64,000 bases of DNA from Candidatus Anaerobutyricum avicola (lineage in GTDB: Bacteria; Bacillota; Clostridia; Lachnospirales; Lachnospiraceae): positions 39,485 to 103,484 of the forward strand of contig DXGQ01000007.1 in the NCBI GenBank assembly GCA_019113845.1. The letters run 5' to 3'. Made by a program: the position numbers and the translations under genes. How positions within the stretch are numbered: the stretch's first letter is position 1; the number at the start of each line of letters is the position of its first letter. Below, piece after piece: positions 1 through 8,105 of the stretch. A model generated the notes under the pieces. The model had not been told where the DNA came from and did no database searches. It saw only the letters and a program-made list of their open reading frames with translations.

Positions 1-2889
1 TGCATTTTTTTCCACGGCGTCATCCTCCACAATGGCGGAGAGCATGGTAAGCTCCTGCTTGTGCGCGGCGGAGAGATCCTCCGCATCGGACTCGCTGGTG
101 ACCGTGTCGTACGTATAGCCAAGCGGCAGGGCGTACTGATTTTCGTAGATCTCATAAGTTCTCTTCCGGCCCTCCCGGTCAAACACCTTTTTGTAGCCGT
201 AAGGCACCGAGATCTTCACATCGCTGGCAGTGCCCAGGTAGCGGACGCTGGCAAGGGTGTGCATGTAGGCGCGGGCGTTGTAGCTGTAAATGCTCACGAT
301 CGTCCAGTCGCTGTTGCCCATGGCGCGGTTATAGTCCACGATGGCGCCGTTTAAGGTGCTGGTAAATGTGGAGATATCATGATAACCGTAGATCAGACTT
401 GTGGAACGGACATCCCCGTACGTTTTCAGGTTGGTACTCCGGTAAAAACCGTTTTCCTGCCCGTCCGCATCATCGTCCACGCGGTCCAGATATTTGAGGG
501 CGGTCCGGGACATGTTGTCGACAGACTTGCCGGGTTTTACGTAGTTTTCCAGATGGCTCTCCTCCTCGTAATCCGTGAGGAAGAAGAAGTTGGCGTTGAA
601 AACGACGGCTGCCATCGTGACGGCAAAGATGGCATTCTTTGCCGCCTTCTTTGAGATGGAGATCTTATCGTTGTTGATGACCAGCAGCAGGGCGGTGGTC
701 AGCGCCAGCAGTCCGAATACAGCCAGGACCTTGTCCGAGCGGTACTTGGTGGAGAAAAAGATGATGCCGGCGTACAGGCAGACCAGCCCCAGCATGAGCT
801 GCATCTCACGGGCGGTCAGTCTGGTGAAGTTCTCCAGATTCTCTGCCAGGATGAAGGCGATGACAGCAGCATAAATGTAGCACCAGCGGTTGGTGACGCT
901 GCTGAATCCGCTGAAAATATATCCGAAGACCGGAAACAGGCAGAAAAAGGTGAAGATGATAAACAGCGGTTTCAGTTCTTTTTTATTTTTCCTCGTAAAC
1001 AGCAGCACCAGAGCCAGAACAGCGACCGGCGCGAAGCCGAGTTTCAGCCAGAGTCCCGGACTGAAGGAGTCGGAGAGGAAAGAAACAAAAAAGTCGGCGA
1101 TCCAGTCTTTCTGGTAAAACAGCGGTGTGGCGGTCAGAAAATCAGAGAGAGAGCTGCCGCCGCTCCGGCTGGAGCCGATGTAATTGCCAAAGGACGTGAA
1201 GATGGAGATACTTCCCATGGCGACGCCCAGGATATAGCTGCCGACGATGATAAGTCCTCTGGTAAAAAATGTTTTGATGTTCCGGTATTCTTTCGTGCAG
1301 AGAATCCTAGTCACGTAATAGATACCGAGGGCGATCGTGTTCATATATAAGAAATAATACGTACACAGCAGAGAGATCGCGGTGAATACGGTGAGGAGAT
1401 ACCATTTCTTCTTTGTGATAAGCTGCTCCATGGCAATGACCAGGATCGGGAGCAGCATCAGCGGGGAGAGAAACTGTCCGTGTCTCGTTCCGGCGTAGAT
1501 CGCGTAGCCGGAAAAGGCGTACACCATGCTGGCAACGTAGGCGGCATAGTGGGAACGCCGGAAATACAGCACGAGCGCGGACATGCTGGCTCCCGCAAGG
1601 AAATACCGCAGGATGATCAGCAGGCTGTAGGCAGTCTCCACCTGAGAAGGATTGAAGAGAAGATACAGCCAGTACACCGGCTCGAAGCTGATGGAGATGG
1701 TGGAACCAAGTCCTCTCGTAAAGTCATACTGCTGAAAGTCAAAGTTGCCGTGCAGGATATCCTGTATGACGGAAGGCACGTAGGAGACAAACTGATGTGC
1801 CTTTGCCACATACTGTCCCAGACCGTCCACAGACCAGATGAGCGTCCGCTCTCCTTCTATGTACGGGACAAAGACGAAATAGGCCATGATGAGGAACAGG
1901 ATGGTATATCCCACATAATACAGAAAAATATCCAGCGCCCGGTTTTTCTCGCGGCGTCGGCTGACAGCCTGACAGAACTCTCTCAGGCGGGAGAGAACTG
2001 CCAGGACAAAGGTCTCCACTGCCCGATACAGAGGCAGGAGAAAGGCGCTCACAAGAAGACAGAATCCGGCGCCGCCGGTTCCGAGCAAGGTGGTTGCCGG
2101 TTCATTCCTGTGAAGCAGAGCGAGTCCCGCTCCCACGACGAGAAGAACCACGCACGGGATGAGCAGGCAGCAGCAGGCGGAGAGAATCTGTGCCGGTGCG
2201 GGATAAGAATCCGTATTGTCAGCAGCCGCACGCAGTCTCCGGGCAGTCAGTACGCCTCCGAAGAAGGCGAAAAGATACGGAAAAAGCGGTACGGCGGCAA
2301 GGCGGTCTGCGCCCACAAAGACGCCCACCAGTCCGTAGCCGAGGATCCCTTCCGGGAGGAAGGTGAACAGAAATCCCACAAGGCAGACGGAGAGCCGCAG
2401 AGGGCGGGACCGCAGACATTTTTCCACCCATGGCCAGCAGAAGCTGCAGAGCAGAAACAGCACGCTCAGGGTCAGGAAAATGGAAGCCCGGCCCGGAATC
2501 CGCAGAACAGCCAGCAGGTCTTTGATCGTGGCAAAAACGGCTCGCTCATTGATGAGGATCTCATTCAGGAAGCCGACGGTGTAGAAAAGCAGGATTGAGT
2601 ACAATGCTTTTCGCAGCGTATTTTTTCTGAAATCTTTCCGGGAAGCGTCCTGCGCTCCCATCAGGCAGCCGGCGGCAAAGATCATACCGGGCGCATATAA
2701 AAGTTCTGCTCCTTTTATGAGGAGGGAGACGGCCCGCGAGTCAGGAAACGGCCGGTTTAAAAATGAGGCGGCAAACATGCCGAGATAAAACAGCACAAAC
2801 AGCTCCCGGTACCAGAGATGTTTTTTATCCGGGTACGCAGAGGCGCTTCCGGGCGCGGTTTTGTTTAAGAGGCGGTTTGGTTTGTCCAT
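1..2889 (-). CDS. YfhO-family integral membrane protein (3' end beyond window)
   Basis: The reading frame is open from the ATG at 2889 down to the window edge, about 963 codons, so the gene is partial at its C-terminus. An AGGAGG site lies about 7 bases before the ATG. The translation is dominated by hydrophobic segments in the first two thirds (for example the stretch reading GQFLSPLMLLPIL, and further segments encoded between 850 and 1450). It ends in a soluble part with SVRYLGTASDV and NQYALPLGYTY, which resemble the 'LLGVKY' and 'NxxALPLGY' signatures of YfhO proteins. YfhO relatives are multi-pass membrane proteins linked to glycosylation of lipoteichoic or other wall polymers in Firmicutes; the exact substrate cannot be read here. 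It follows the transglutaminase-like lipoprotein gene by about 83 bases on the same strand, so the two may be co-transcribed. The family call is mine from motif memory; membrane nature is secure. Confidence 0.78.
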   Translation of the reverse strand, partial: MDKPNRLLNKTAPGSASAYPDKKHLWYRELFVLFYLGMFAASFLNRPFPDSRAVSLLIKGAELLYAPGMIFAAGCLMGAQDASRKDFRKNTLRKALYSILLFYTVGFLNEILINERAVFATIKDLLAVLRIPGRASIFLTLSVLFLLCSFCWPWVEKCLRSRPLRLSVCLVGFLFTFLPEGILGYGLVGVFVGADRLAAVPLFPYLFAFFGGVLTARRLRAAADNTDSYPAPAQILSACCCLLIPCVVLLVVGAGLALLHRNEPATTLLGTGGAGFCLLVSAFLLPLYRAVETFVLAVLSRLREFCQAVSRRREKNRALDIFLYYVGYTILFLIMAYFVFVPYIEGERTLIWSVDGLGQYVAKAHQFVSYVPSVIQDILHGNFDFQQYDFTRGLGSTISISFEPVYWLYLLFNPSQVETAYSLLIILRYFLAGASMSALVLYFRRSHYAAYVASMVYAFSGYAIYAGTRHGQFLSPLMLLPILVIAMEQLITKKKWYLLTVFTAISLLCTYYFLYMNTIALGIYYVTRILCTKEYRNIKTFFTRGLIIVGSYILGVAMGSISIFTSFGNYIGSSRSGGSSLSDFLTATPLFYQKDWIADFFVSFLSDSFSPGLWLKLGFAPVAVLALVLLFTRKNKKELKPLFIIFTFFCLFPVFGYIFSGFSSVTNRWCYIYAAVIAFILAENLENFTRLTAREMQLMLGLVCLYAGIIFFSTKYRSDKVLAVFGLLALTTALLLVINNDKISISKKAAKNAIFAVTMAAVVFNANFFFLTDYEEESHLENYVKPGKSVDNMSRTALKYLDRVDDDADGQENGFYRSTNLKTYGDVRSTSLIYGYHDISTFTSTLNGAIVDYNRAMGNSDWTIVSIYSYNARAYMHTLASVRYLGTASDVKISVPYGYKKVFDREGRKRTYEIYENQYALPLGYTYDTVTSESDAEDLSAAHKQELTMLSAIVEDDAVEKNA

Positions 2890-2972
2890 ATGTGATATCC
2901 TCCTGTTTCTTGTCACATTTTCTTTGAAAATAGAAAACATATGTAAACGGGTTGCTGCGGTTATGTTTGAAG

Positions 2973-3986
2973 TTACCGCTGGAACATGACGGTGTACTCT
3001 TCCTTCGACGGATCATAGGAATCCTTGCTGGTGGACGCCATGGTCGGGTCCATCATGCTCCAGTTTTTGCCGTCAAACTGAATGAGGCTGTCCACCCAGC
3101 CGACAGACTTTAAATACACGCTGATCCAGGCGTGGTAGACGTCTCCGGCATAGCCGATGTTCAGTTTGCAGGGAATGCCCTGTGTGCGCAGCATGGTGCA
3201 CATGAGCGCGGAATAATCAAAGCAGATGCCTTTCCCCGTATCCATCGTCTCATCCACATCGGGATAATACGGCGAAGTGACCGTGGCGGCCTTGTCATAG
3301 TCATATTCGGTATTGTTGATGACAAAATGATAGATCGCGGTGGTGATATCCAGATCGGAGGCGCAGCCCTGCGCCAGTTCTCTGCCTTTTTGAACGGCAC
3401 GGGTGTCCTCCGTGAAATAAACGAACTGGTTGGAGTAGAGAAACGGCGTGAACTCATTTTCCAATGTCACTTCAATGACGTCGGACAAAAGCAGACTGTA
3501 CATATCTCCGTCCATCTGTTCGTAAATCTCCACAATGTAGGAGCCGTCCCCGGAAGACAGCGGCATCGCCGTGTAAGTGTCTTTTTCACTGATAAAATAC
3601 AGATAGGACACGCCGTCCGGGCCGGTGAGCTGGATGTTCACCTGCGGGGCGCTCCCGTGATACGAGGCCATGATATAGCCTTTTGCTGTGTTGGAAATGT
3701 CCACTGTCACGGAATCGTTGCCGATGGTCTCCCTGCCGTCCGCAGTGGGAACGAGCACGGCGGGCGCAAAGGCGGTGATACTGTCATCATCCGCTTCGCC
3801 GCCGGTCTTCGCTCCGGGGGAAGCGCCGCTGCCGCAGCCGCTTAACAACAGGGCGCATAAAAAAAACGGCAGCAGGAAACGATATTTAAAAATGTAAGAA
3901 AACCGGAAAAAACGGCGGCTCCTCCGGGGGACAGGATCCGGGCCGGTGCGCCGCGTTTTATACCGCATTTTATAATGTAATAACAT
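2973..3986 (-). CDS. Transglutaminase-like lipoprotein
   Basis: 337 residues. A basic N-terminus (rich in R/K to residue 35) leads into a hydrophobic stretch and the lipobox LLLSGC, so export and lipidation at the cysteine are expected. The C-terminal half holds a transglutaminase-like core: the nucleophile cysteine in GKGICFDYS, the histidine in VYHAWISV, and a following aspartate in GWVDS. The middle contains a beta-rich segment of unknown role. Such proteins act as cell-surface proteases or peptide-bond cyclases; no substrate can be assigned. A methionine seven codons further in is an alternative start; the first ATG is kept because an AGGGG sequence precedes it at reasonable spacing. The following gene on the same strand is the YfhO-like membrane protein. 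Confidence 0.8.
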   Translation of the reverse strand: MLLHYKMRYKTRRTGPDPVPRRSRRFFRFSYIFKYRFLLPFFLCALLLSGCGSGASPGAKTGGEADDDSITAFAPAVLVPTADGRETIGNDSVTVDISNTAKGYIMASYHGSAPQVNIQLTGPDGVSYLYFISEKDTYTAMPLSSGDGSYIVEIYEQMDGDMYSLLLSDVIEVTLENEFTPFLYSNQFVYFTEDTRAVQKGRELAQGCASDLDITTAIYHFVINNTEYDYDKAATVTSPYYPDVDETMDTGKGICFDYSALMCTMLRTQGIPCKLNIGYAGDVYHAWISVYLKSVGWVDSLIQFDGKNWSMMDPTMASTSKDSYDPSKEEYTVMFQR

Positions 3987-4153
3987 ATGATAACCCCTGA
4001 TAAAATCTTTCCGCTGTTATTGTAAGGGATAGCACAGAAATTTGCAAGATGCGATACGTGCTTTCGGCATTTTCGGCGGGGAAAGAAAGCTATTGACTTT
4101 GTGGAAAAATGTACTATAAAATGAAGACAGTTCAGGAAAAGGAGGCAGAAGGA

Positions 4154-4831
4154 ATGCTGCTTTATGTAATAAGACACGGGGAGACAAAATGGAATGCGGA
4201 CGGGCGTCTGCAGGGCTGCGCGGATATCCCCTTAAATGAAAATGGCAGGGAGCTGGCGCGCATCACAGGAGAGGCATTAAAGGAAGTGCCTTTCGATTTG
4301 ATCATCAGCAGTCCGCTTCAGAGGGCGAGGGAGACCGGCGCACTGATGGCGGAACCGTCGGAGCGGTATTACGGGAGAAAGATTCCGGTCATTCTGGACG
4401 ACCGGATCCGGGAGATCGACTGGGGCAGCTGGGAAGGTCTTGGCTGCACGGAGCGCAATTATGAGATTCCGGATGAGAATTATAATCTGTTTTTGACAGA
4501 CGCGCTGCATTTTGCGGGCTCTCCGGACGGGGAGAGTGTGGCGGATGTCTGTGACAGGACGGCGGAGTTTCTGCAGGAAGTGATACATAATCCGGAGTAT
4601 GAGGATAAGACGATCCTGATATCGACCCACGGCTGCGCCATGCGCGCCATGCTGAACCCACTCTATGAGAACCGGCTGGACTTCTGGCAGGGGCATGTGC
4701 CGTATAACTGCACGGTCAATGTGGTGGAGGCGCATCACGGCATGGCGAAGCTTGCCGAGAAGGATAAGATCTATTATGACGCCTCCCTCTGTTTTGACAA
4801 TTACAAGGTTGTGCATCCGTCGGAAAAATAA
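4154..4831 (+). CDS. Histidine phosphatase family protein (phosphoglycerate mutase-like)
   Basis: 225 residues. The N-terminus carries the phosphohistidine signature VIRHGETKWN (the RHG motif). The second catalytic histidine appears in ISTHGCAMRAML near residue 160, with a glutamate in REIDWGSWEGL. This pattern fits cytoplasmic acid phosphatases of the cobC/GpmB type rather than true glycolytic mutase, but the substrate is unknown. The start at 4154 is chosen because GGAGG at 4141-4145 lies 8 bases upstream; the in-frame ATG at 4109 would overlap the probable promoter region and has no ribosome site. Monocistronic by position: the next gene, spoVT, has its own forespore-type promoter. Confidence 0.85.
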   Translation: MLLYVIRHGETKWNADGRLQGCADIPLNENGRELARITGEALKEVPFDLIISSPLQRARETGALMAEPSERYYGRKIPVILDDRIREIDWGSWEGLGCTERNYEIPDENYNLFLTDALHFAGSPDGESVADVCDRTAEFLQEVIHNPEYEDKTILISTHGCAMRAMLNPLYENRLDFWQGHVPYNCTVNVVEAHHGMAKLAEKDKIYYDASLCFDNYKVVHPSEK

Positions 4832-4896
4832 AACGTCGCCTGCGTTTTTCTCTTTGCGGCGGACAGCGTGCTGTTCCGGTGTCCGGATAAACTTTT

Positions 4897-4926
4897 AGTA
4901 TAAAATACCTGTATCGGCTCATACTA
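4897..4926 (+). promoter_or_regulatory. Candidate sigma-G (forespore) promoter of spoVT
   Basis: AGTATA at 4897-4902 and CATACTA at 4920-4926 are separated by 17 bases. This closely fits the forespore sigma-G/sigma-F pattern (TGnATA, 17-18 bases, CATACTA), and B. subtilis spoVT is known to depend on sigma-G. The downstream leader is about 95 bases. Seen in sequence; the sigma assignment is inference. Confidence 0.6.
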
Positions 4927-5028
4927 TTTTTGGTCGAAACCACAAAAAGCAGAGCGAACCCGGGCGGTATTTTCCTTTCCAAAAGGGGCTGTACGGGTCA
5001 TATAGACAACGATGGAGGTAAATGCAAG

Positions 5029-5571
5029 ATGAAAGCGACAGGGATTGTACGCAGAATAGACGATCTGGGACGAATCGTGATCCCAAAAGAGATAAGAAAA
5101 ACTCTGAAGGTGAAGGAAGGGATGCCTCTGGAGATCTACACGGATCAGGAAGGCGGTATTATCTTAAAAAAGTACCTCCCTTTTTCCGAGTTTTCCTCCC
5201 TGGCTGAGGAATATGCCGAGTGCATGGTGCAGCAGACCGGCGCCTGCGCCATCATCACGGACAGGGAGAAGGTCATCGCCGCCGCGGGCGGCCTCGGAAA
5301 GATAAGGGGACAGAGTATCAGCGAACGCCTGGAACGAATCCTGGACGACAGGGACGAACAGCTTCCGGTCTCAGAGCGGAGCCGGTTTATCCCTGTGGTG
5401 GAAGGGATGGAGGCAGGTGGAGACCAGATTTTTTCGGTGATCCGGAGCAGCGGGGAGATTCTGGGCGCCGTCTTTTTGCAGGCGAAGGAGCCGGGACGCC
5501 GCCTGGGTGAGCTGGAACGGAAAGTCGCCGCCATCGCGGCAGAGTTTCTGGGACGGCAGGTGAATGTGTAA
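5029..5571 (+). CDS. spoVT: Stage V sporulation protein T, AbrB/SpoVT-type transcription regulator
   Basis: 180 residues. Residues 1-50 form the swapped-hairpin AbrB DNA-binding domain (MKATGIVRRIDDLGRIVIPKEI). Residues 55-180 match the GAF-like sensory domain of SpoVT, so this is the full-length two-domain form rather than a short AbrB. SpoVT tunes forespore sigma-G genes and affects germination. GGAGGT at 5014-5019 sets the ATG at 5029; the in-frame ATG at 4930 lies inside the promoter-leader region and is rejected. Position next to rqcP/hup/yabPQ is the normal Firmicutes setting. A sigma-G-like promoter lies upstream at 4897-4926. Confidence 0.93.
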   Translation: MKATGIVRRIDDLGRIVIPKEIRKTLKVKEGMPLEIYTDQEGGIILKKYLPFSEFSSLAEEYAECMVQQTGACAIITDREKVIAAAGGLGKIRGQSISERLERILDDRDEQLPVSERSRFIPVVEGMEAGGDQIFSVIRSSGEILGAVFLQAKEPGRRLGELERKVAAIAAEFLGRQVNV

Positions 5572-5583
5572 CTGCAAAATAAA

Positions 5584-5649
5584 ATCCGGGTACAGCGAAT
5601 CATGATTGAGCAGCGCTGTTGTCAGCCTGCCTGTTCACTGTACCCGGAT
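5584..5649. terminator. 12-bp perfect inverted repeat between convergent spoVT and rqcP
   Basis: ATCCGGGTACAG at 5584-5595 is exactly complementary to CTGTACCCGGAT at 5638-5649, with a 42-base loop that can itself fold (GCAGCGCTG). It lies between two converging genes, so a shared terminator or transcript-end structure is likely. There is no clear T tract on either side, so classical intrinsic termination is uncertain. Confidence 0.45.
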
Positions 5650-5656
5650 CGCACGA

Positions 5657-5896
5657 TCATAAATATCGAAACAGCTCTCTGGCTTCCTCTTTTTTGGCGG
5701 TGTCTTTGACGTCCAGGATCTCGGCCTTCACACTCTTGTTGCCGAACTGGATCTCAAGGATATCGCCGCTTTTTACGTTCAGGCTGGCCTTGGCGGCCTT
5801 GCCGTTTACGAGAACCCGACCGGCGTCGCAGGCCTCATTGGCTACGGTGCGCCGCTTGATCAGGCGGGAAACCTTCAAAAACTTATCCAGTCTCAT
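5657..5896 (-). CDS. rqcP: S4-domain RNA-binding protein RqcP (YabO)
   Basis: 79 residues, almost entirely one S4 RNA-binding domain (MRLDKFLKVSRLIKRRTVAN at the start, then GRVLVNGKAAKAS). RqcP works with RqcH on stalled 50S subunits to add poly-alanine tails during ribosome quality control. Length and N-terminus match the family. It starts 31 bases after the stop of hup on the same strand, so hup-rqcP form an operon. Elsewhere in Firmicutes this gene usually runs in the same direction as yabP/yabQ; here it is reversed. Confidence 0.9.
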   Translation of the reverse strand: MRLDKFLKVSRLIKRRTVANEACDAGRVLVNGKAAKASLNVKSGDILEIQFGNKSVKAEILDVKDTAKKEEARELFRYL

Positions 5897-5927
5897 AAAA
5901 GATACACCTCCGTGGCAAAGGAGTGTA

Positions 5928-6203
5928 TTAGTTGTTCACTTTCTCCTTTAATGCCTTCATAGCTTTGAACTTCGGAGACTTGGAAGCAGGGATGGTGATG
6001 GTCTCTTTGGTTCTCGGGTTGATACCCTCACGTTCTGCGCGCTCTGCAACTTCAAATGTGCCAAAGCCTGCCAGCTGAACCTTTTCACCCTTGCTCAGCT
6101 CATCTCCAACTACATCAATGAATGCCTTTAAAGCGTTATCAGCGTCTTTTTTGGTCAGTTCTGTTCTCTCGGCGATTGCTGCAACTAATTCTGTTTTATT
6201 CAT
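5928..6203 (-). CDS. hup: HU-family DNA-binding protein
   Basis: 91 residues, the standard length. The sequence opens MNKTELVAAIAER and carries the HU signature (GFGTFEVAERAEREGINPRT) and a basic C-terminus. HU is an abundant nucleoid protein that bends DNA as a dimer. A good sigma-A promoter (TTGACA, 17 bases, TATAAC) is visible upstream on this strand, and AGGAGGAT precedes the ATG. First gene of a two-gene unit with rqcP. Confidence 0.97.
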   Translation of the reverse strand: MNKTELVAAIAERTELTKKDADNALKAFIDVVGDELSKGEKVQLAGFGTFEVAERAEREGINPRTKETITIPASKSPKFKAMKALKEKVNN

Positions 6204-6260
6204 GATTCATCCTCCTGATATTCAGTCGTAAAATCCGTATAGACTCTATTTACTTCCATA

Positions 6261-6289
6261 GTTATAACGGTTTCCGCTTTATTTGTCAA
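6261..6289 (-). promoter_or_regulatory. Sigma-A promoter of hup-rqcP
   Basis: On the minus strand TTGACA (6289-6284) and TATAAC (6266-6261) are 17 bases apart. The start of transcription would fall near 6254, about 50 bases before the hup ATG. Confidence 0.7.
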
Positions 6290-6479
6290 GGAGATATCCG
6301 TAAAACTTTTTCCATGGCTCTGAGAAAGCGAAAAAGAGCGGATCTGCCTTCCCCGACGGCGGACGGACGGGAAATTTGGAGCCGGTATGCATGTCACTCC
6401 CGGGGCCGGCATAAGTATGAAATAAATCTTAAAAGCGGGGGCGGACATGGCAATGAAGTTTCAGGAAAACGGAGGCTAC

Positions 6480-6761
6480 ATGGAAGAGCGTATTATGAAG
6501 AATCACAAGATATCGCTGTTTAATCGGAGCAGCGGTATCATCAGCGGGGTGAAGGAGGTTATTTCCTTTGACCTGAATGAGATCCTTCTGGATACGGAGC
6601 AGGGGATCCTTGCCATCCATGGAGACGGCCTGCATGTGACCAGACTGACGGTGGAAAAGGGAGAGGTGGAGATCGAGGGGCTTGTGGACAGCTTTCTTTA
6701 CTCGGACAGTGGCCCGGGCAGAGGCGAGAAGGGAGGGATCATGCGGAGACTGTTCCGCTGA
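6480..6761 (+). CDS. yabP: Sporulation protein YabP
   Basis: 93 residues. The central GIISGVKEVISFDLNEILLDTE region and the TVEKGEVEIEGLVDSFLY ending match the YabP/YqfC family of small sporulation proteins needed for cortex formation and made in the mother cell. Followed two bases after the stop by yabQ, its usual partner. GGAGG at 6471-6475 precedes the ATG at 6480 by only four bases; an in-frame ATG at 6447 with a weaker GGGGGCGG upstream is the alternative start and would add 11 residues. Confidence 0.87.
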   Translation: MEERIMKNHKISLFNRSSGIISGVKEVISFDLNEILLDTEQGILAIHGDGLHVTRLTVEKGEVEIEGLVDSFLYSDSGPGRGEKGGIMRRLFR

Positions 6762-6762
6762 T

Positions 6763-7197
6763 ATGGCAGAGATCATCACACAACAGGCAGAGTTGTTTTT
6801 TATCAGCGCCCTTTACGGTGTTCTCCTTGGAATATGGTATGATTTTTTCCGCGCCATCCGAAAGAAAATATCCCACAAAAACCGGACGGTGCATCTGGAG
6901 GACATCATTTTCTGTATCAGCGCGGCAGCCGGACTGTTTCTCCTGTTTCAGATCTACAACCAGGGAAGCGTCCGCTTCTATGTCCTTTTCGGACTGGCTG
7001 CCGGGGCGGCGCTCTACTTTTTCGGTCTGGGGATCCCGGTGGAAAAGGCGATGGAGTTCTTCGTGGGGGCGGTCGTCCGCCTGCTGCGAACGGCGGTATC
7101 TTTCTTATTATTTCCGGCGAAAATAATTGTGAATTCTCTTTTAAAGACGTTGAAAAAAATAAAGAGAACCGTTAAAATAGTGAGAAGCAGAAAATAA
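6763..7197 (+). CDS. yabQ: Spore cortex biosynthesis protein YabQ
   Basis: 144 residues. Several hydrophobic helices are visible (about residues 7-24, 45-64, 72-90, 100-118) followed by a short basic tail, as in YabQ. In B. subtilis YabQ sits in the outer forespore membrane and is needed for cortex. The ATG at 6763 directly follows the yabP stop (6759-6761), so translation is probably coupled; upstream in-frame starts lie inside yabP. Confidence 0.87.
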   Translation: MAEIITQQAELFFISALYGVLLGIWYDFFRAIRKKISHKNRTVHLEDIIFCISAAAGLFLLFQIYNQGSVRFYVLFGLAAGAALYFFGLGIPVEKAMEFFVGAVVRLLRTAVSFLLFPAKIIVNSLLKTLKKIKRTVKIVRSRK

Positions 7198-7238
7198 CAG
7201 CCCGACATGCCGGGCGGGAAGTACAGACAGGTGAGCGC

Positions 7239-7730
7239 ATGAAGCAGAAAAAGAGAAAAAACAGCAAACAGTTTAATGAGAGATTCCGGAAGCGCTTTTT
7301 TACGAAGAAGTCCGTGCTGGTGCTGATGTGCGCCGTGGTCATTCTGGTCGCCATCGCTTTCGGTTGCCAGAGTCAGCGGCGGCGGGCGGCCGTTCTGGAG
7401 GAGACCGTCGATGAGCTGAACACGGAGATCAAGGAGATCAAGGAGACCAACAAGAGTCTGGAAGAGGAGCGGACCAACATGGATTCTCCGGAGTTTAAGG
7501 AGAAGATGGCCAGAGAGCGTCTGGGCATGATCGACGAAGACGAGTATTCCCTCCAACAGTCGGAAAACGGCGATGCCGAAGAGACGACCGGAGCGGCGCC
7601 GCAGGAGACAACCGGGGACACTGCGGAAAGTTCTTCGGAGGGAGATGCCGGAGAAAGTACAGAAAGTCCGGAAGAAGACGCCGGAGAAGACGCAGAGGGC
7701 TCAGAAGAAGATGCCGGAGATCAGCCATGA
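7239..7730 (+). CDS. divIC: Septum formation initiator (DivIC/FtsB family) with acidic tail
   Basis: 163 residues. Topology is that of DivIC: a basic cytoplasmic N-terminus, one membrane segment (about residues 26-43), a coiled coil (EETVDELNTEIKEIKETNKSLEEER), then the family motif KMARERLGMIDEDEY. DivIC joins FtsL and DivIB in the division complex. Unusual is the last 55 residues, an acidic, low-complexity tail of E/D/G/S/T with repeated EDAGE units. Such tails are missing from B. subtilis DivIC. Gene order yabP-yabQ-divIC-spoIIE supports the call. Confidence 0.85.
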   Translation: MKQKKRKNSKQFNERFRKRFFTKKSVLVLMCAVVILVAIAFGCQSQRRRAAVLEETVDELNTEIKEIKETNKSLEEERTNMDSPEFKEKMARERLGMIDEDEYSLQQSENGDAEETTGAAPQETTGDTAESSSEGDAGESTESPEEDAGEDAEGSEEDAGDQP

Positions 7731-7832
7731 CATTTCGGAAGAGTGAAAGTTCTTACAAAAGGAAACTTTCGGCGTTGCTTTTTACGTTTTCAGGCGCATG
7801 GCCAAACTGTTATAAAAAAGTGAAAAAAACAG

Positions 7833-7862
7833 TTGACACCGCATCGGTTTTTGTGGTATGAT
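7833..7862 (+). promoter_or_regulatory. Sigma-A promoter of tRNA-Met
   Basis: TTGACA at 7833-7838 and TATGAT at 7857-7862, 18 bases apart, just upstream of the tRNA. Confidence 0.65.
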
Positions 7863-7878
7863 ATCGCTCGTTGAGTGC

Positions 7879-7952
7879 GGCGGGATAGCTCAGTTGGCTA
7901 GAGCACACGGTTCATACCCGTGGTGTCGCTGGTTCAAATCCAGTTCCCGCTA
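7879..7952 (+). tRNA. tRNA-Met (anticodon CAT)
   Basis: 74 bases fold as a cloverleaf. The acceptor pairs GGCGGGA with TCCCGCT (one G-T closing pair). The D arm is GCTC/GAGC. The anticodon stem CACGG/CCGTG frames the loop TTCATAC with anticodon CAT. The T arm has TTCAAAT in its loop. The 3' CCA is not encoded. CAT could also be tRNA-Ile2 after lysidine modification; elongator Met is the simpler reading. tilS, the enzyme that makes lysidine, lies 1.7 kb downstream. Confidence 0.93.
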
Positions 7953-7963
7953 CTATTTATCCG

Positions 7964-7986
7964 AAGGTCCGAAAGGGCCTTTTTTC
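7964..7986 (+). terminator. Intrinsic terminator after tRNA-Met
   Basis: AAGGTCC, loop GAAA, GGGCCTT, then a T run. Confidence 0.7.
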
Positions 7987-8047
7987 TTTTTGTACGGCAA
8001 GGCAGATCAGCAGAAGATTCTGCATTTCTGAAAGAGCATGACAGCTT

Positions 8048-8080
8048 TTGACAAACGAATTTCCCCCGTCTCTATATAAT
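8048..8080 (+). promoter_or_regulatory. Spo0A-type spoIIE promoter with 21-base spacer
   Basis: TTGACA at 8048-8053 and TATAAT at 8075-8080 are separated by 21 bases instead of 17. The B. subtilis spoIIE promoter also has a 21-base spacer and is used by sigma-A only with phosphorylated Spo0A. TTTTGACAAA overlapping the -35 resembles a 0A box (TGNCGAA) with one change. The spacing is seen directly; Spo0A control is inferred from the family. Confidence 0.65.
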
Positions 8081-8105
8081 AGCAGAGAAGATGTGGGGGT
8101 GGATT

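Noticed and set aside
1480..2598. Long plus-strand frame of 372 codons
   Set aside because: It is the complement of the YfhO-like membrane gene; composition is His/Gln/Arg/Lys-rich without any family pattern and there is no ribosome site.
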